64,000 nucleotides of DNA. Origin: Perilla frutescens. Taxonomy: Eukaryota > Streptophyta > Magnoliopsida > Lamiales > Lamiaceae. The notes beneath the pieces were generated by a model. It was given only the letters and a program-made list of their open reading frames with translations, was not told the DNA's origin and did no database searches. The position numbers and the translations under genes were made by a program. Position 1 is the stretch's first letter. Each line of letters opens with the position of its first letter. Below, in pieces: positions 22,920-34,400 of the stretch. The stretch spans positions 54,113,006 through 54,177,005 of the forward strand of contig BRKX01000014.1 in NCBI GenBank assembly GCA_026008535.1. The letters run 5' to 3'.

Positions 22920-23768
22920 CTGATAGCATTGATCTCGTAGTCACTGGATGGGGTAGTTATTTTTTGAGCATGATGTAATGAAATATGCAATGAAACGTCA
23001 TTGTAAAATGTTTGAATATGTTATATTTTGGTGACTTTTGATGTGCGTCTCAAGATCTTGATGACAAGTAACCAAGAGAATTTCATATGGAAAATGTTAT
23101 TATATTTCTCATTTTCTACATTCTTAATAATTACATTTATAAGCTTGAGCTTTTTTTTTTTTACTTTAACTTAGGTTGTGCAATTATCCATAATCATACT
23201 TATATGCTTTCAAATGTTAAGTGTAATTATTCGAATATCTAAAAAAAATCTCTAACCTACCATATATATTTGTCCAATTACCGAGAAATATTTTGAGTAT
23301 ATTTGGGACCAACAATATTTTCTCATTCAATTATAGGGTGGCACATTCAAAATTCAAAATATTAATTTATAAATATTTAAATTTGTATACTATACGATAA
23401 AAATACTAATATTAACTAAAAAAAAGATTAGAAAGAAGAACAATGGTTAATTTAGACTTTACAATTCCCAAACAGAAATTATTATTTACCGGGTCTTGTT
23501 GGAAAAGACATTCATATTTGACTTGATTATTTTATCAATATGCGTGTAATTATTCATAATGACACTTATCTAGTAACATATTTATTTTTTTTACTTTAAC
23601 TTAGGTTGTGCAATTATCTATAATGATACTTATATGATTTTAAATGTTAAATGTAATTATTTGAATATCTGGAAAAAAATCTCTAACCAACCATATAATA
23701 CTTGTACAATTACCGAGAAATATTTTGAGTATATTTGGGACCAACAATATTTTCTCATTCATTTATAG

Positions 23769-23952
23769 TGTGGGACTCAAACGGAAGCGAGCAGAGGACC
23801 CTGCTGATGATGAAAGTTGGGATGCTGAACGAGTTCGCCGTTTGGTAAAGGATTTCCTCGAGCTACCTTTAGATAAATACAAGGACAAGTTTTATAATAT
23901 TGACACGGTAGATTTGGACCAAACAACAGAACAACTCAAAGAATTAATGTAG
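23769..23952 (+). pseudogene. Exon-like frame of unknown identity, copy 2
   Basis: This is the second copy of the same frame, 1,033 bp downstream, ending TTEQLKELM and stop. It differs from copy 1 in only a few bases; the changes seen include Gly to Asp after ESW, and the stop in copy 1 is Gln here. It again follows a TTTATAG acceptor. Family and function are unknown. Confidence 0.4.
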
Positions 23953-24616
23953 CTGATAGCATTGATCTGGTAGTCAGTGGATGGGGTAGCTATTTTTTTA
24001 GTATGATGTAATGAAATACGCGATGAAATGTTATTGTTAAATGGTTGACAATGTTATATCTTGGTGACTTTTGATGTGCGTCTCAAGATCTTGATGACAA
24101 GTAACCAAGAGAATTTCATATGGAAAATGTTATTATATTTCTCATTTTATACATTTTTAGTAATTACATTTATAAGTTTGATCTTTTTTTTTTTACTTTA
24201 ACTTAGGTTGTGCAATTATCCATAATGATACTTATATGCTTTCAAATGATAAGTGTAATTATTCGAATATCTTAAAAAAATCTCTAGCCTACCATATAAT
24301 ATTTGTCCAATTACCGAGAAATATTTTGAGTATATTTGGAACCAACAATATTTTCTAATTCAATTATAGTGTGGTACATTCAAAATTCAAAATATTAATT
24401 TATGAATATTTAAATTTGTATATTGTACGATAGAAATACTAATATTAACTAAAAAAAAGATTAGAAAGAAGAACACTAATGTTTAATTTAGACTTTACAA
24501 TTCCCAAACAGAAATTATTATTTACCGGGCCTCGTTGGAAAACACATTCATATTTGACTTGATTATTTTATTAATATGTGTGTAATTATTCATAATGACA
24601 CTTATCTAGTAACATA

Positions 24617-25200
24617 TTAACGCCGAACCGCCATATATTGATTTGTTGACCAGTATTCGAGGAGTCCCGCTGGCTCCAACTCCCAACTTTGAGACGTCTT
24701 TAGATAATGCCAACTCATATTACAAGCATCTTCAAATAATTCCACCACCGATGCTACATATCCAGGTTTAATTTCACCTTTTCCATTGATGTAAACATGA
24801 CTGGCGCACAAATAGCTCACGCACTCTTTTTTCGAATGAACAACCTCCATCCCTACCAAAACTTCATACAATACATACCAAATCCATTTCTCGGGCATCA
24901 GGCTATTAAATTTTTTATTCATTAACTCATACATGGACCCCATGTCCATGTAATCTAACATTAACACATCAATTCCACGTTAAATTGATCAACAACGCGC
25001 ACCATCTTCGTAGCAGCTGCAGCAGAAGCATCTCTCATTTTAATGTTTTTTCTTGCATCCTGTTTCAAATTTTGATATTCTGACTGTTTTCTCCTCCACG
25101 ATCACCTTCGTAGCCACCAACATCTTATTTGAATCATTCTCATTTTTTCCTTCTTCTTTCACAAGCATGGCCCGATACACATAATTTTGCCAAAAAAATA
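24617..25200 (-). pseudogene. Protein-kinase-like pseudogene fragment
   Basis: Read on the minus strand, 25170-24970 looks like a kinase N-lobe (VYRAMLVKEEG, then KMLVATKVIVEEK with the expected Lys). It then needs a frame change near 25040 to go on as MRDASAAAATKMVRVVDQF, and a further stop and shift near 24968. From there 24967-24617 reads LMLDYMDMGSMYELMNKKF and YEVLVGMEVVHSKKE, like the hinge and the helix before the catalytic loop. The catalytic-loop HRD and the DFG are not present. It is a broken, incomplete copy and the kinase class cannot be named. Confidence 0.5.
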
Positions 25201-25605
25201 TTCTAGGCTTTACATATAATTTTGCCAAAAAAATAATAATAATCATATGAATGATCATTGGTCACACATGTACACACTTGTATGATTAATAGTAAGTTTA
25301 CTAAATGTCTAGAATACCCTTAATTCAATTTTCAATTTTTTTCTCCCTCTCCTTACATTAGTTTTGAGAATTCAAATTTGAATTTTTTCCTCTCTTCTCA
25401 TTACTTATTGATATTTAATACTAAAATAGTGTTTTATTTCTTTTTGTTTACGCAAATATTAAATCTTTGACACATCTACTTACATCAACATTGTTCTTTT
25501 TAAATCATCTCATTTTCACAATTTATTCATATCGTAGGAAGTGAGGTTGGTACTTGGTATAGTTTTATTGGTATGGATGAACAAAATCGAATTAAATCCA
25601 ATTAT

Positions 25606-25688
25606 ATGCCGAAGTGAAGGTATTTACCGGATGTCGAAGTGAAAGTATTTACCGGATGCTGAAGTGAAAGTATTTACCGGATGCCGAA
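25606..25688. repeat. 25-bp tandem repeat
   Basis: ATGCCGAAGTGAAAGTATTT plus ACCGG occurs three times in tandem (25606, 25631 and 25656) with one or two changes per copy, followed by the first 8 bases of a fourth copy. It lies just before the satellite array. Confidence 0.9.
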
Positions 25689-25689
25689 T

Positions 25690-27060
25690 AAAAGATAAAT
25701 TAAAATATGTAATACATAATAATCTTTTATTCTTCTTTAATTTTTAAAACTAAAAGTTAAAAAGAATGATTGAAACGATTAAAAAAATCAGATATATTTA
25801 TAAAAAATAATACGTAGTTTGTTCATCGTAAAAGTTCAGAAACATATAATATTTAATATAATTTAATAATTAACTTATAATTAAAAATCAAACAATGTGA
25901 AATTAAATGTAATAAATAATAATTATATTATTTTTCAATGTTTAAACTAAAAGTTATAATGAATGGTCTAAACATTTTAAAGAAAATGAGATATACTATT
26001 CAATCATATAATATTTAGACCTTAGTATGTTTATTATGAAAGTTTTGAATATTATAAATTTCATATAAGTTAATACTTAAATTATAACTATAAATTGATC
26101 AATTTGAAATAAAATGTTAATGATAATCTTTTATTTATTTTTTTAAATTTTAGACATAAAGTTATGGTGAATTAAAAAATATACTAAAATGGGATATTAT
26201 ATACAATATTATAATACTTAGTATGTTCATCATAAAAGTTTAGGAAAATATTATATTTCATATAATTTAATACAAAACTCCTACCTAAAAATTGAACAAT
26301 GTGAAATCAAATGTAATAAATAATAATGGTGTATTCTTCTTTAATCTTTACACTAAAAATTATGATGAATCATGAAAAAAAAAAAATTAAAATATGCTAT
26401 ACAATGCTATAATACTTAGTATGTTAAACATAAACATTTACGAAAATATTATATTTCATATAATTTAATACAAAACTCCTAACTAAAAAGTGAACAACAT
26501 GTGAAATAACATGTAATAGATAATAATGTTATATTCTTCTTTAATCTTTAGAGTAAAAGTTATGAAAAATTATCAAAAAAATTAAAATAAAATGAAATAT
26601 GTTATACAATGTTATAATACTTAATTAGTATGTTCAGCATAAAAACATTAGGAAAATATTATATTTCGCATAATTTAATACAAACCCCTAACTAAAAATT
26701 GAACAATATGAAATCAGATTTAATATATTATAATCTTATATTCTTCTTTAATCTTTAAACTAAAAGTTATGATGAATTATAAAAAAAAAAAAGATGAGAT
26801 ATGATATAAAATACTATAATACTTAGTATATGTTCATCATAAACATTTAGGAAAATATTGTATTTCATATAATTAATACAAAACTCTTAACTAAAAACTG
26901 AACAATATGAAATCTAATGTAATAAATAATAATCCTATATTCTTCTTTAATCTTTAAACTAAAAGTTATGATGAATTATTGAGAAAAATTAAAATAAAAT
27001 GAGATATGATATACAATACCATAATACTCAGTTTATATTCATCATAAACATTTAATATAA
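25690..27060. repeat. AT-rich satellite-like array of about 200-bp monomers
   Basis: The word TAAAAGTTATGATGAATTAT (or close variants) recurs at about 25751, 25948, 26155, 26353, 26553, 26761 and 26960, giving spacings of 197-208 bp. Between anchors the order is constant: TACTTAGTATGTTCATCATA, AGGAAAATATTATATTTCAT, AATACAAAACTC, ATTCTTCTTTAATCTTTA. The rightmost monomers are most alike, and the left ones are more decayed. Seven monomers are recognisable. Confidence 0.88.
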
Positions 27061-27329
27061 CGATAATTTTGATATACCATGAAATGTCAGTATGGTACAG
27101 ATTGAAATATGATTATAGTAATGTATACCAAAATAAAGGTATGGTAAAGGTATGCATTATGTGTCATACTGAACTAATGTATACCAGAAGTAAAAGTACG
27201 ATAACAGTATGATTTTTGTCATACTGTAAATTAAAGTAAGATATAAGGTATGACAAAAAAAAGTAAGTTATGCCATACCTTAACACCCCCAGTGACTCAT
27301 TCCCCCATTTCTTACTATACTACATATTA
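27061..27329. other. Intergenic DNA between the satellite and the solo LTR
   Basis: No gene is seen. Words such as AGGTATGG and TATACCA recur at 27080-27280, suggesting an inverted-repeat element, but the ends are unclear. Confidence 0.35.
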
Positions 27330-27334
27330 CAAAC

Positions 27335-30030
27335 TGTAGCGCCCCGGTCCCGAAAGACCGTGGAAATGGACGCCACGGAGGTTGGAATTAAGAAGCGGGA
27401 AAGAAAGGGGTAATTAATTAATCAAAAAAATATCAAGAGAAGACTCATAATAATCAAACATGCTTTTTAATACATATATATAGATCCAAAATACCAAAAT
27501 CGAGATTCTTAGTGTTTTAACAAAAGAGTATGATAAGTGCGGAAGCTTAATTCGTAACATAAGAATTAACAAAAAGAGATAATGGGAATTAGGTAAATAA
27601 CAAAAGCTCATCTCTCAGCCTCGTCACCTCCACGTTCCAGCCCACTGACCTAAAAATGTTTGAAAAGATTTGGGTTGAGTACTAATGCACTCAGTGAGCA
27701 AGATTTCACAATTCAAGTTCTGCAAATCATTTTGTTAAAGTAATCTACCTGTGTTCATGCAGGTAGTGAAGATTATGAGGTTTAAAAGTTGAAATCAACC
27801 TAAGTTCCTTCCCGGGTTCCCCTAGGGCTAAGCTGCTCTAACCTTCTCGAGATTCAATCATTCACCTTCCTCATAAGTCACGCAAATCCTACAAGGATCA
27901 ATCTTGCTTTAGGATCAATAACCACTTCCGAAATTAATCTAATATTCACTTTAATTTAGTTAGAGCTTTATTAGTTTTACTTCGACTGGGCATGCGAAAT
28001 ACTCGGGTTTTAAATCCAACACGAATCGATAATAGGTTCTTACGATACTCTTCAATTAACTTGAAACAAATTCGACGTAAAATGGAGCAACTTAAAACAG
28101 GGCAGCAATTTTGAAAAATCATAGAAAATTCGATTCAAATCTGATCGAGGCATGGCCAGTGGCCATGCGTTCGTCACGATGAGATCTAAAATCGGTCAGA
28201 AGAAGTCGGAGACAAATTCCGATCACCCTAGCCTGAAATCGACCGGAAAGGTACTGTTTACTGTTCCCGGAACAGATTTTTCATCAAAAAGTTTAAGGCT
28301 CAAACGATTTCAATGCAGTAAACGGATTTAGATTTTATAATGTATAACGACTGTAAATGAGCATGAAATTCAACATCATTAACATAAGACATAATCTGCC
28401 GAAAACAAGTTCGTTTTCGGGAAACTTACGACTCGATTTCGGAAGAAAAAATGATATCGGATTATGGATTGGAAAATATGTCTAGAAATATTGATATGAA
28501 AATATTGTGCAATCCAAAAATCAAGTCAAGAGGATGGAGGAATCGACGGGAAATAGCCTCCGAAGTTGCACTCGTAACACAACGATTTCTGCGGCAGATT
28601 TGATATGTCGATTTGTGACGTATCTTTGATAGACCAAATGATATCATATCGATGAACCGAGACCTATTCTGGAAACCTTGAAGAGTTAAGTTTATGATGA
28701 TATAGATCTCATAGAAATATAATGGTTGGATCTATGGGAAAAAAATGTCATAAATGGGTTTGGTGAGTTACGAAAATTAAACCACCAAGAAAATAGTCGA
28801 GCTTTGTTTAGGATTTTTAGAGATCCGAATTGAGAAATTCTTAATCCTAAAATCAACTACATAATTAGAGGAAAAACATACTAAAATTTCAGAATTTATG
28901 GATGATTTAAGGGATAAAAATGATAAAATACGACTGCTACACTAATGATAAAACTTATAGCTAGAAACCCCAATTTTGCATGTCTTCGTTTCTGACTTTT
29001 TGGACACCAAATCGAGCGATTCCAGTAGCTAACATCAACTACGTGAAGAGAGGAACAACATATCAAAATTTCAGCTATGTTGATGGAGATTTGAGGGTCG
29101 AAATGTACAAAATACTATCATTGCTGCAGCTTGGCAGAAAACAATGACCACTGCAATGGGAAGCTCTCGACCATATGAGAACCAAATTGGATGATTTCTT
29201 AGGCTAACATCATCTACATCAAGGTAGGAAGCTCTCTGTAAAATTTTAGAATTGTTGGTTAAGGTTTGAGGGTCGAAAATAGAAGAGAAATAAAGGTTGC
29301 TGTTGTGAGGGTAAGAGAGAAACTAGTGAAGAAGAGAATGTGGGAGAAAGTTGGGCTCTTCCTCATCCCCCTCTACTTGATTCAACCAATAACTATGTTA
29401 GACATGTGTGGGACATGCATCCAACTAGTTGAAATAAATGGTGACACATGGGGCACTCTTGTTATGCATGGTAACATTTGGAGCAATGCAAGGTGACATT
29501 TGGAACAAGGTAAGGTTAACAGTTGGAGCAATGCAAGGTTAAATGGTGGCAATCAATTTGTGATGTATTTTAATATATGGTATTGAGTTGAAATAGAGAA
29601 CGAATACCATTTAATTGAAAGGTCAAACGAACTCCGTTTTTAATGAAATCGATGACCACACGATTATGAAAAGATTCGTGACCCCTAGTTAAAAGACGAA
29701 ACCAATTTCGGAGTTAAACATAAAGTGGTAGAATTTTATTTTCGGGATAAAAATACGGTCTTTCAATAATTAGGACACCCATGATTTAATAAATGTCCAA
29801 ATGACGAATGAAAAGGGCTCATGGAAATGTCTCGTCATGAGGAACAAGATATATGATCGAGAAAGATTTAGAGGACAATATGATTTTAAGAAAAGAATTG
29901 AGCCAACTTTGGGAGTCCTTTTCTCTATATTTGGAATTTTCTAAAATCATTTCAAAGATTCATATAATCAACACATACTTCCTGTGCGGTTGGAGTAATT
30001 CATAGATTTATTTTGGGACGGGGTGTTACA
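27335..30030 (-). mobile_element. Solo LTR of a Ty3-like retrotransposon, with 5-bp target duplication
   Basis: A 2,696-bp LTR starts TGTAGCGCCCCGGTCCCG and ends GGGACGGGGTGTTACA on the plus strand. CAAAC is directly repeated at 27330-27334 and 30031-30035. No internal region lies between, so this is a solo LTR left by recombination between the two LTRs. The related copy at 63954 has a polypurine-like stretch just outside its TGTAAC end, which sets the orientation as minus. Short open frames inside (for example 29266-29496) have no recognised domain. It ends about 200 bp from the eL18 promoter motifs. Confidence 0.9.
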
Positions 30031-30226
30031 CAAACATACAAAAAATCCAAAAAGATTTAAACTTTTATTTAGATCCACACATAATTTAGCTATATCTTAA
30101 CAAATAATTTTGCCTAGAAAATAAAATACTTAATCTTACAATGACCCGATAAACCTAAGAAATCGAGTATATCTGAATAGCTCTCGAGTTGGCTCGATTC
30201 AACCACTAGAATCAAATCATATTTTT

Positions 30227-30402
30227 TGGGCCTCACATTTATTAATATAAAATGGGCCTAGTAATTTTTTTTAGTACAAATGGGCCTAGTAATTTTTTTA
30301 GTACAAATGGGCCTAGTAATTTTAAAGTGCGGGTCGATTAAACCCTGACCCATATACAAACCCCAAATAAATACACTACGCATCGCTACTGCAAAACCCT
30401 AG
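30227..30402 (+). promoter_or_regulatory. eL18 promoter: four Site II (TGGGCC) motifs and a telo-box
   Basis: TGGGCCT stands at 30227, 30253, 30281 and 30308, and a telo-box AAACCCTAG at 30394-30402. This pairing is typical of plant ribosomal-protein promoters, where TCP factors bind Site II motifs. The last three Site II motifs lie in a tandem repeat of 27-28 bp (TGGGCCTAGTAATTTTTTTT and following bases), so the motif number grew by local duplication. Confidence 0.8.
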
Positions 30403-30467
30403 CTCTCTCTCTCTCCACTCTCTCTCCACCATTTCGAGCAGGTGCGGCGGAAGCAGCCTCAGCAGCT

Positions 30468-32352
30468 ATGGTGCGCCGCCGATCTCAGTTTAAAACTTCA
30501 TTTCGATGCAATTCTGCGAATTCATTTTTCACTAATGGTGTGATTTCGTTATGTCCAGGGTATCGATTTGGTTGCCGGAGGTAAGAGCAAGAAGACCAAG
30601 CGCACGGCGCCTAAATCCAACGACATTTACCTCAAGCTTCTCGTCAAGGTATAAATCTCCCTCTCTGACTCTCTCTCTCTCTGGAGATTCAATTGTTTGA
30701 TCTGATTTGTTAATTTTGGATGTGATAGTTGTACCGGTTTCTAGTGAGGAGGACAGCGAGCCGGTTCAATGCGGTGATATTGAAGCGTTTGATCATGAGC
30801 AGAGTCAACAAGGCGCCGCTCTCGCTCTCTCGACTCATTCAGCTCGCGAAGGGCAAGGTAGTCGCTTTTGATTTTGTTTGTGTCGTAGATTAGCAAAAAG
30901 GAAATTACTTAATTTGTTGTGTTTGTCTTGCATAATATGTTTACTTTTATTGAATTAATAGGTTTCTGTAGTGTTATTCAAATGCAATATTGAAATAATG
31001 AGATATTTGTATTTTGATATTGTACATTGTCAAAACACTGAATTTAATTCTCGACTCATTCAGTTCGCGAAGGGCAAGGTAGTCGCTTTTGATTTTGTTT
31101 ATGTCGTAGATTAGCAAAAAAAAATACTAAATTAATTGTGTTTGTGTTGCATAATATGTTTAATTTTATTGAATTAATAGGTTTGTGTTGTTCAAATGCG
31201 ATATTGAAATAATGGGATATTAGCAATTTGATATTGTTGGAGAACATGCATAATAGCAAGTGCATTGCCAAAACACCGAATTTAATTATTTTGTATTTTT
31301 GCACCTGTTCTGGATCTAGTTGCATGAGATTTTATTTTCTGTGATGATGTTTGGTGATTGTTGGTAAATAATAGTTCCCATTCTAATTATGTATAGACTA
31401 TAGAATGAATGGTTGATGATTTAAGAATTGTTGTCATATGTAGGAGGACAAGATTGTCGTCATTGTTGGGCCTGTCACCGATGATATTCGTGTGCATGAA
31501 GTCCCCGCCATGAAGGTTACTGCCCTGAGGTTCACAGAAAGAGCCAGGGCTAGGATCGAGAAGGCCGGTGGAGAATGCTTGACATTCGACCAGCTCGCTC
31601 TCAGAGCTCCCCTTGGACAGAACACGGTAATAATCACTGCAAGATTTCTTTTTTATGATTCTTCTATTTTTTATATGCATTTTGAAAATATTGTACCAAA
31701 GCCATCCTTCCATTACTTGTATGTTTATAGCTTCTTTAGTCTAATAAATCAATAGGTGGTGATATTATTTTGTGGAATGAGGAATTTTGAACTTAGTTTT
31801 GCCACTTTAGTAGCTCATTTTATGCCTTCATTATCATATTTAACCAAAATCTTATATGGGATTTTTTCAAAGTAACACTAAATGAAATATCTTTATATTA
31901 AGTTCAGCAAGAAATTCTGAGTCGCGATTTTTGACATCAAAGACTTGTTTCTGCAATGTCAAGAAATGCACCTCAACTTCGTTATGGCTTTACTTCGACA
32001 AAATACTTGCTATAAATTTGGTTGCCATTTAGTATTTATATCATATAGCAAAGTGATACAATTTTGCGATGAAATCCAAGACCTAAATGGCACCACAGAT
32101 ATCTAGGGTTCAACTTTCGAACTTTGATAAATATCGGGTACCCGTCTAATCAGACTTCTTGAACGTCAGCTAACACGTGGTTATGCGTTACAGGTACTCC
32201 TGAGAGGTTCTCCTAAGGCTCGTGAAGCAGTGAAGCACTTCGGACCAGCTCCGGGTGTGCCACACAGCCACACGAAGCCTTATGTGCGAGCCAAGGGAAG
32301 GAAATTCGAGAAAGCCAGAGGAAGAAGAAACAGCAGGGGTTTCAGGGTTTGA
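30468..32352 (+). CDS. 60S ribosomal protein L18 (eL18), five exons
   Basis: A component of the cytosolic large ribosomal subunit. Coding exons are 30468-30470, 30559-30648, 30729-30857, 31444-31626 and 32194-32352, all with GT-AG borders, giving 187 aa, the usual plant length. The first exon holds only the ATG; the protein starts MGIDLVAGGKSKKTKR after splicing. Conserved eL18 stretches include LYRFLVRRTASRFN, VTALRFTERARARIEKAGGE, RAPLGQNT, HFGPAPGVPHSH and RAKGRKFEKARG near the end. The basic composition fits an rRNA-binding protein. A CT-rich leader follows the promoter. Intron 3 carries a 221-bp tandem duplication that includes the end of exon 3 (see separate entry), but the annotated splice sites still give a complete protein. 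Confidence 0.97.
30828..31270. repeat. 221-bp tandem duplication across the exon 3 / intron 3 border of eL18
   Basis: The last 30 bases of exon 3 and the first part of intron 3 are repeated in tandem (30828-31048 and 31049-31270). CGAAGGGCAAGGTAGTCGCT appears at both donors, GT at 30858 and GT at 31079. Use of the second donor would keep 221 extra bases, shift the frame and soon reach a stop. Confidence 0.92.
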
Positions 32353-33775
32353 GTTAATTATTTGTTACCATCAAATTTTACTCTTTGTTGGCCAGCTAAA
32401 AGTGAGATTTTGACCTTGTTTCTCAATATTTTCTGGATGCAAATTATATTTTCTAGTTCCAATTAAATTTTTGGCTTAGGATATATACATTTTGGCAATG
32501 ATTTATGTTTGTGTACGGTTATCCTTAAATCATGTTTCTAAATTGCAATTACATAATTTTTGTCACATCTTCGTTAAATAAAACACAAAATCAGATATAT
32601 GTTGATTTTATATTATTTGCAGCAGTTGCAACAATAAACATGAACAAAATAAGAAATGTTAATTACAGGCTTCGACGATCTCTTATATCTAAATGAATTG
32701 TTAATCGACAAAATAAAAAATGTTAATTATAGACTTCGACAATCTCTTATATTTAAATGACTTGTTAATCGACTACAGTTGTAATCATGTTCTAGCTTGA
32801 GAAAAAGAGTTTATTAAAGCATGTTAAATGAAAAAAATAGACAGTTGGCCTCACCTTTGAGCTTGCGAATAAGCTCAAAAGTAAATAAACGAGCCGAGTT
32901 CGAGTCTGACAATAAGTTCACGAACATACAAAAAAGTAAGGTTATAAGCTAACAAGTCAAATATCTTTAGTCATGCATTCGAGTATATAAATATATATAG
33001 AGATATATCGAGAGAGAGAGATTTGATATGCTGAGCGCCTGTTGTGAGCACCATTCACTAGTTAAAACTCTTCTATATTTTCCCATTGCGTCGTCCCTCC
33101 TCATCAAATTCTATTTTTTTTTCTTCACCAAACTAATGTAACACATTTCAGACTTTGATGAGGACGTCACGAGAAAAAATAGATTTTTTTTTTCTTAGAA
33201 GCAGATGATGCTCACAAAAGTCACTCAACGTCTCAAATCTCTTGTCTCTATATATTCAAACTTGAAATGAGGTTCAAGCTTAGCTCGTTAACTAAATAAT
33301 TAAATATTGGATTTCTTCTTCTTCTTCTTCTTCTTCTTCTTCTTCTTCTTCTTCTTCTTCTATTTTTTTATTTTATTTTTTCAAATTGAAATCTAAGTAA
33401 AGTTCAATTCATATACAATCCTTCATATTATGAAGTCACGGTACCTTTGATTTTTTGTACAAAACAACTGATTTTAAGTCATATTACATACAAACATCTA
33501 ATTTATTTTACGAAATGTAGCATCCACAATATCTTTTCAATCCAAAATTAGCATATCTTAATTCATTTAAGATGTGGCCGAATCGAACATCCACCATCAG
33601 GGTCGTTGTAATAAAACAAACAAACGAAATCCACTATTGTTTCATCTCATACTCTCGAGTCACAACCACACGTCACGTGCATAAAATAACACCATTAATA
33701 CATACCCGAAATGAAAATCCCAACCATAAACTCTTATAGGAGAATTTTGGCTAACAATTCAAACTCTTCTAGTTT
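32353..33775. other. Intergenic DNA between eL18 and U2
   Basis: No gene is seen after the eL18 3' UTR. A block of about 66 bp (GAAATGTTAATTACAGGCTT and following bases) is duplicated in tandem at about 32650-32780. A CTT microsatellite lies at 33313-33361. Confidence 0.5.
33313..33361. repeat. CTT trinucleotide microsatellite
   Basis: About 16 perfect CTT units in a row. Confidence 0.95.
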
Positions 33776-33830
33776 CTCCCACATCGTTTTTTAATGAGAA
33801 GAAAAGAGAAAAATTATTATTATAAAATAA
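33776..33830 (+). promoter_or_regulatory. snRNA promoter: upstream sequence element and TATA box
   Basis: CTCCCACATCG at 33776-33786 matches the plant snRNA upstream sequence element (consensus RTCCCACATCG) except at its first base. A TATAAAATAA box begins at 33821. The gap of about 34 bp between the two is the spacing used by Pol II-transcribed plant snRNA genes; Pol III types have about 10 bp less. The TATA box is about 33 bp before the RNA start. Confidence 0.85.
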
Positions 33831-33853
33831 TAGGGCCAAACTATTGAAAATTC

Positions 33854-34047
33854 ATACCTTTCTCGGCCTTTTGGCTAAGATCAAGTGTAGTATCTGTTCT
33901 TATCAGTTTAATATCTGATATGTGGGCCATGGGTCCACACGATATTAAATTTATTTCTTTAGGGGAAAAGCCCACTAAAATAGCTTGCTATTTGGGCCTT
34001 TATGCGTCGCCTTTGCATTACACTGCAGCATGGGCCGGGCGCACCCC
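33854..34047 (+). ncRNA. U2 spliceosomal snRNA
   Basis: The gene starts ATACCTTTCTCGGCCTTTTG and ends CGGGCGCACCCC, 194 nt. The branch-point recognition stretch GTGTAGTATCTGTTCTTATC and the Sm-site region (AATTTATTTCTTTAGG) are present, as is the terminal hairpin. Small changes from the usual plant sequence lie in stem-loop regions (GGCCATGGGTCCACAC), where pairing is largely kept, and in the 3' half. The promoter has correct Pol II-type spacing, so the copy is probably active. Downstream TCTAGTCTATTT may correspond to a 3'-end box. Confidence 0.95.
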
Positions 34048-34059
34048 ATTAAATCTAGT

Positions 34060-34400
34060 CTATTTTTTCTTTTAACAAAAATAATTTAACGTTTTAATAA
34101 TTATAATTTAATTCACAAAATTTGGATATTGTAAACGTTTAATAATAACAATTTAATTCTCAATGTTTGAATATTTTAACAGAAATGACCCAACGTTTTC
34201 GATCAAAATACCATTTCAGTCGATTTCGATCATACGGACTGACATTTTTTCCGGAAAAATGATCAAAATGGTTTTTCATCAAAAATGTTGGGCAATTTCT
34301 GTTAAAATATTCGAACGTTGGGAATTAAATTATAATTATTAAAACGTTGGGTTATTTTGGTTAAAATCTTCAAACGTTGAGAATTAAATTGTATTTAGCC
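34060..34400. mobile_element. Palindromic MITE-like repeat
   Basis: The left half (AATTTAATTCTCAATGTTTG, then ATTTTAACAGAAATGACCCA) is mirrored at the right (TGGGCAATTTCTGTTAAAAT, CGAACGTTGGGAATTAAATT), around a centre with TTTTCCGGAAAAA. Related words occur at 40740-41100. Target duplication was not resolved. Confidence 0.6.

Larger units (their letters stand above)
22640..24605. repeat. Large tandem duplication with a 1,033-bp period
   Basis: The segment with ACCGAGAAATATTTTGAGTA, the exon-like frame, a TTGATGTGCGTCTCAAGATC stretch and CACTTATCTAGTAACATATT is present twice head to tail. Equivalent points lie 1,033 bp apart (22735 and 23768). Each unit also contains a second, shorter copy of the ACCGAGAAATATTTTGAG block without the frame (near 23280 and 24312), so the duplication history has at least two steps. 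Confidence 0.9.

Noticed and set aside
29266..29496. A 76-codon frame in the solo LTR
   Set aside because: It has no domain, lies inside an LTR where coding is not expected, and is short enough for chance.
31434..31713. Antisense frames over eL18 exon 4
   Set aside because: They are shadows of the conserved ribosomal protein exon.
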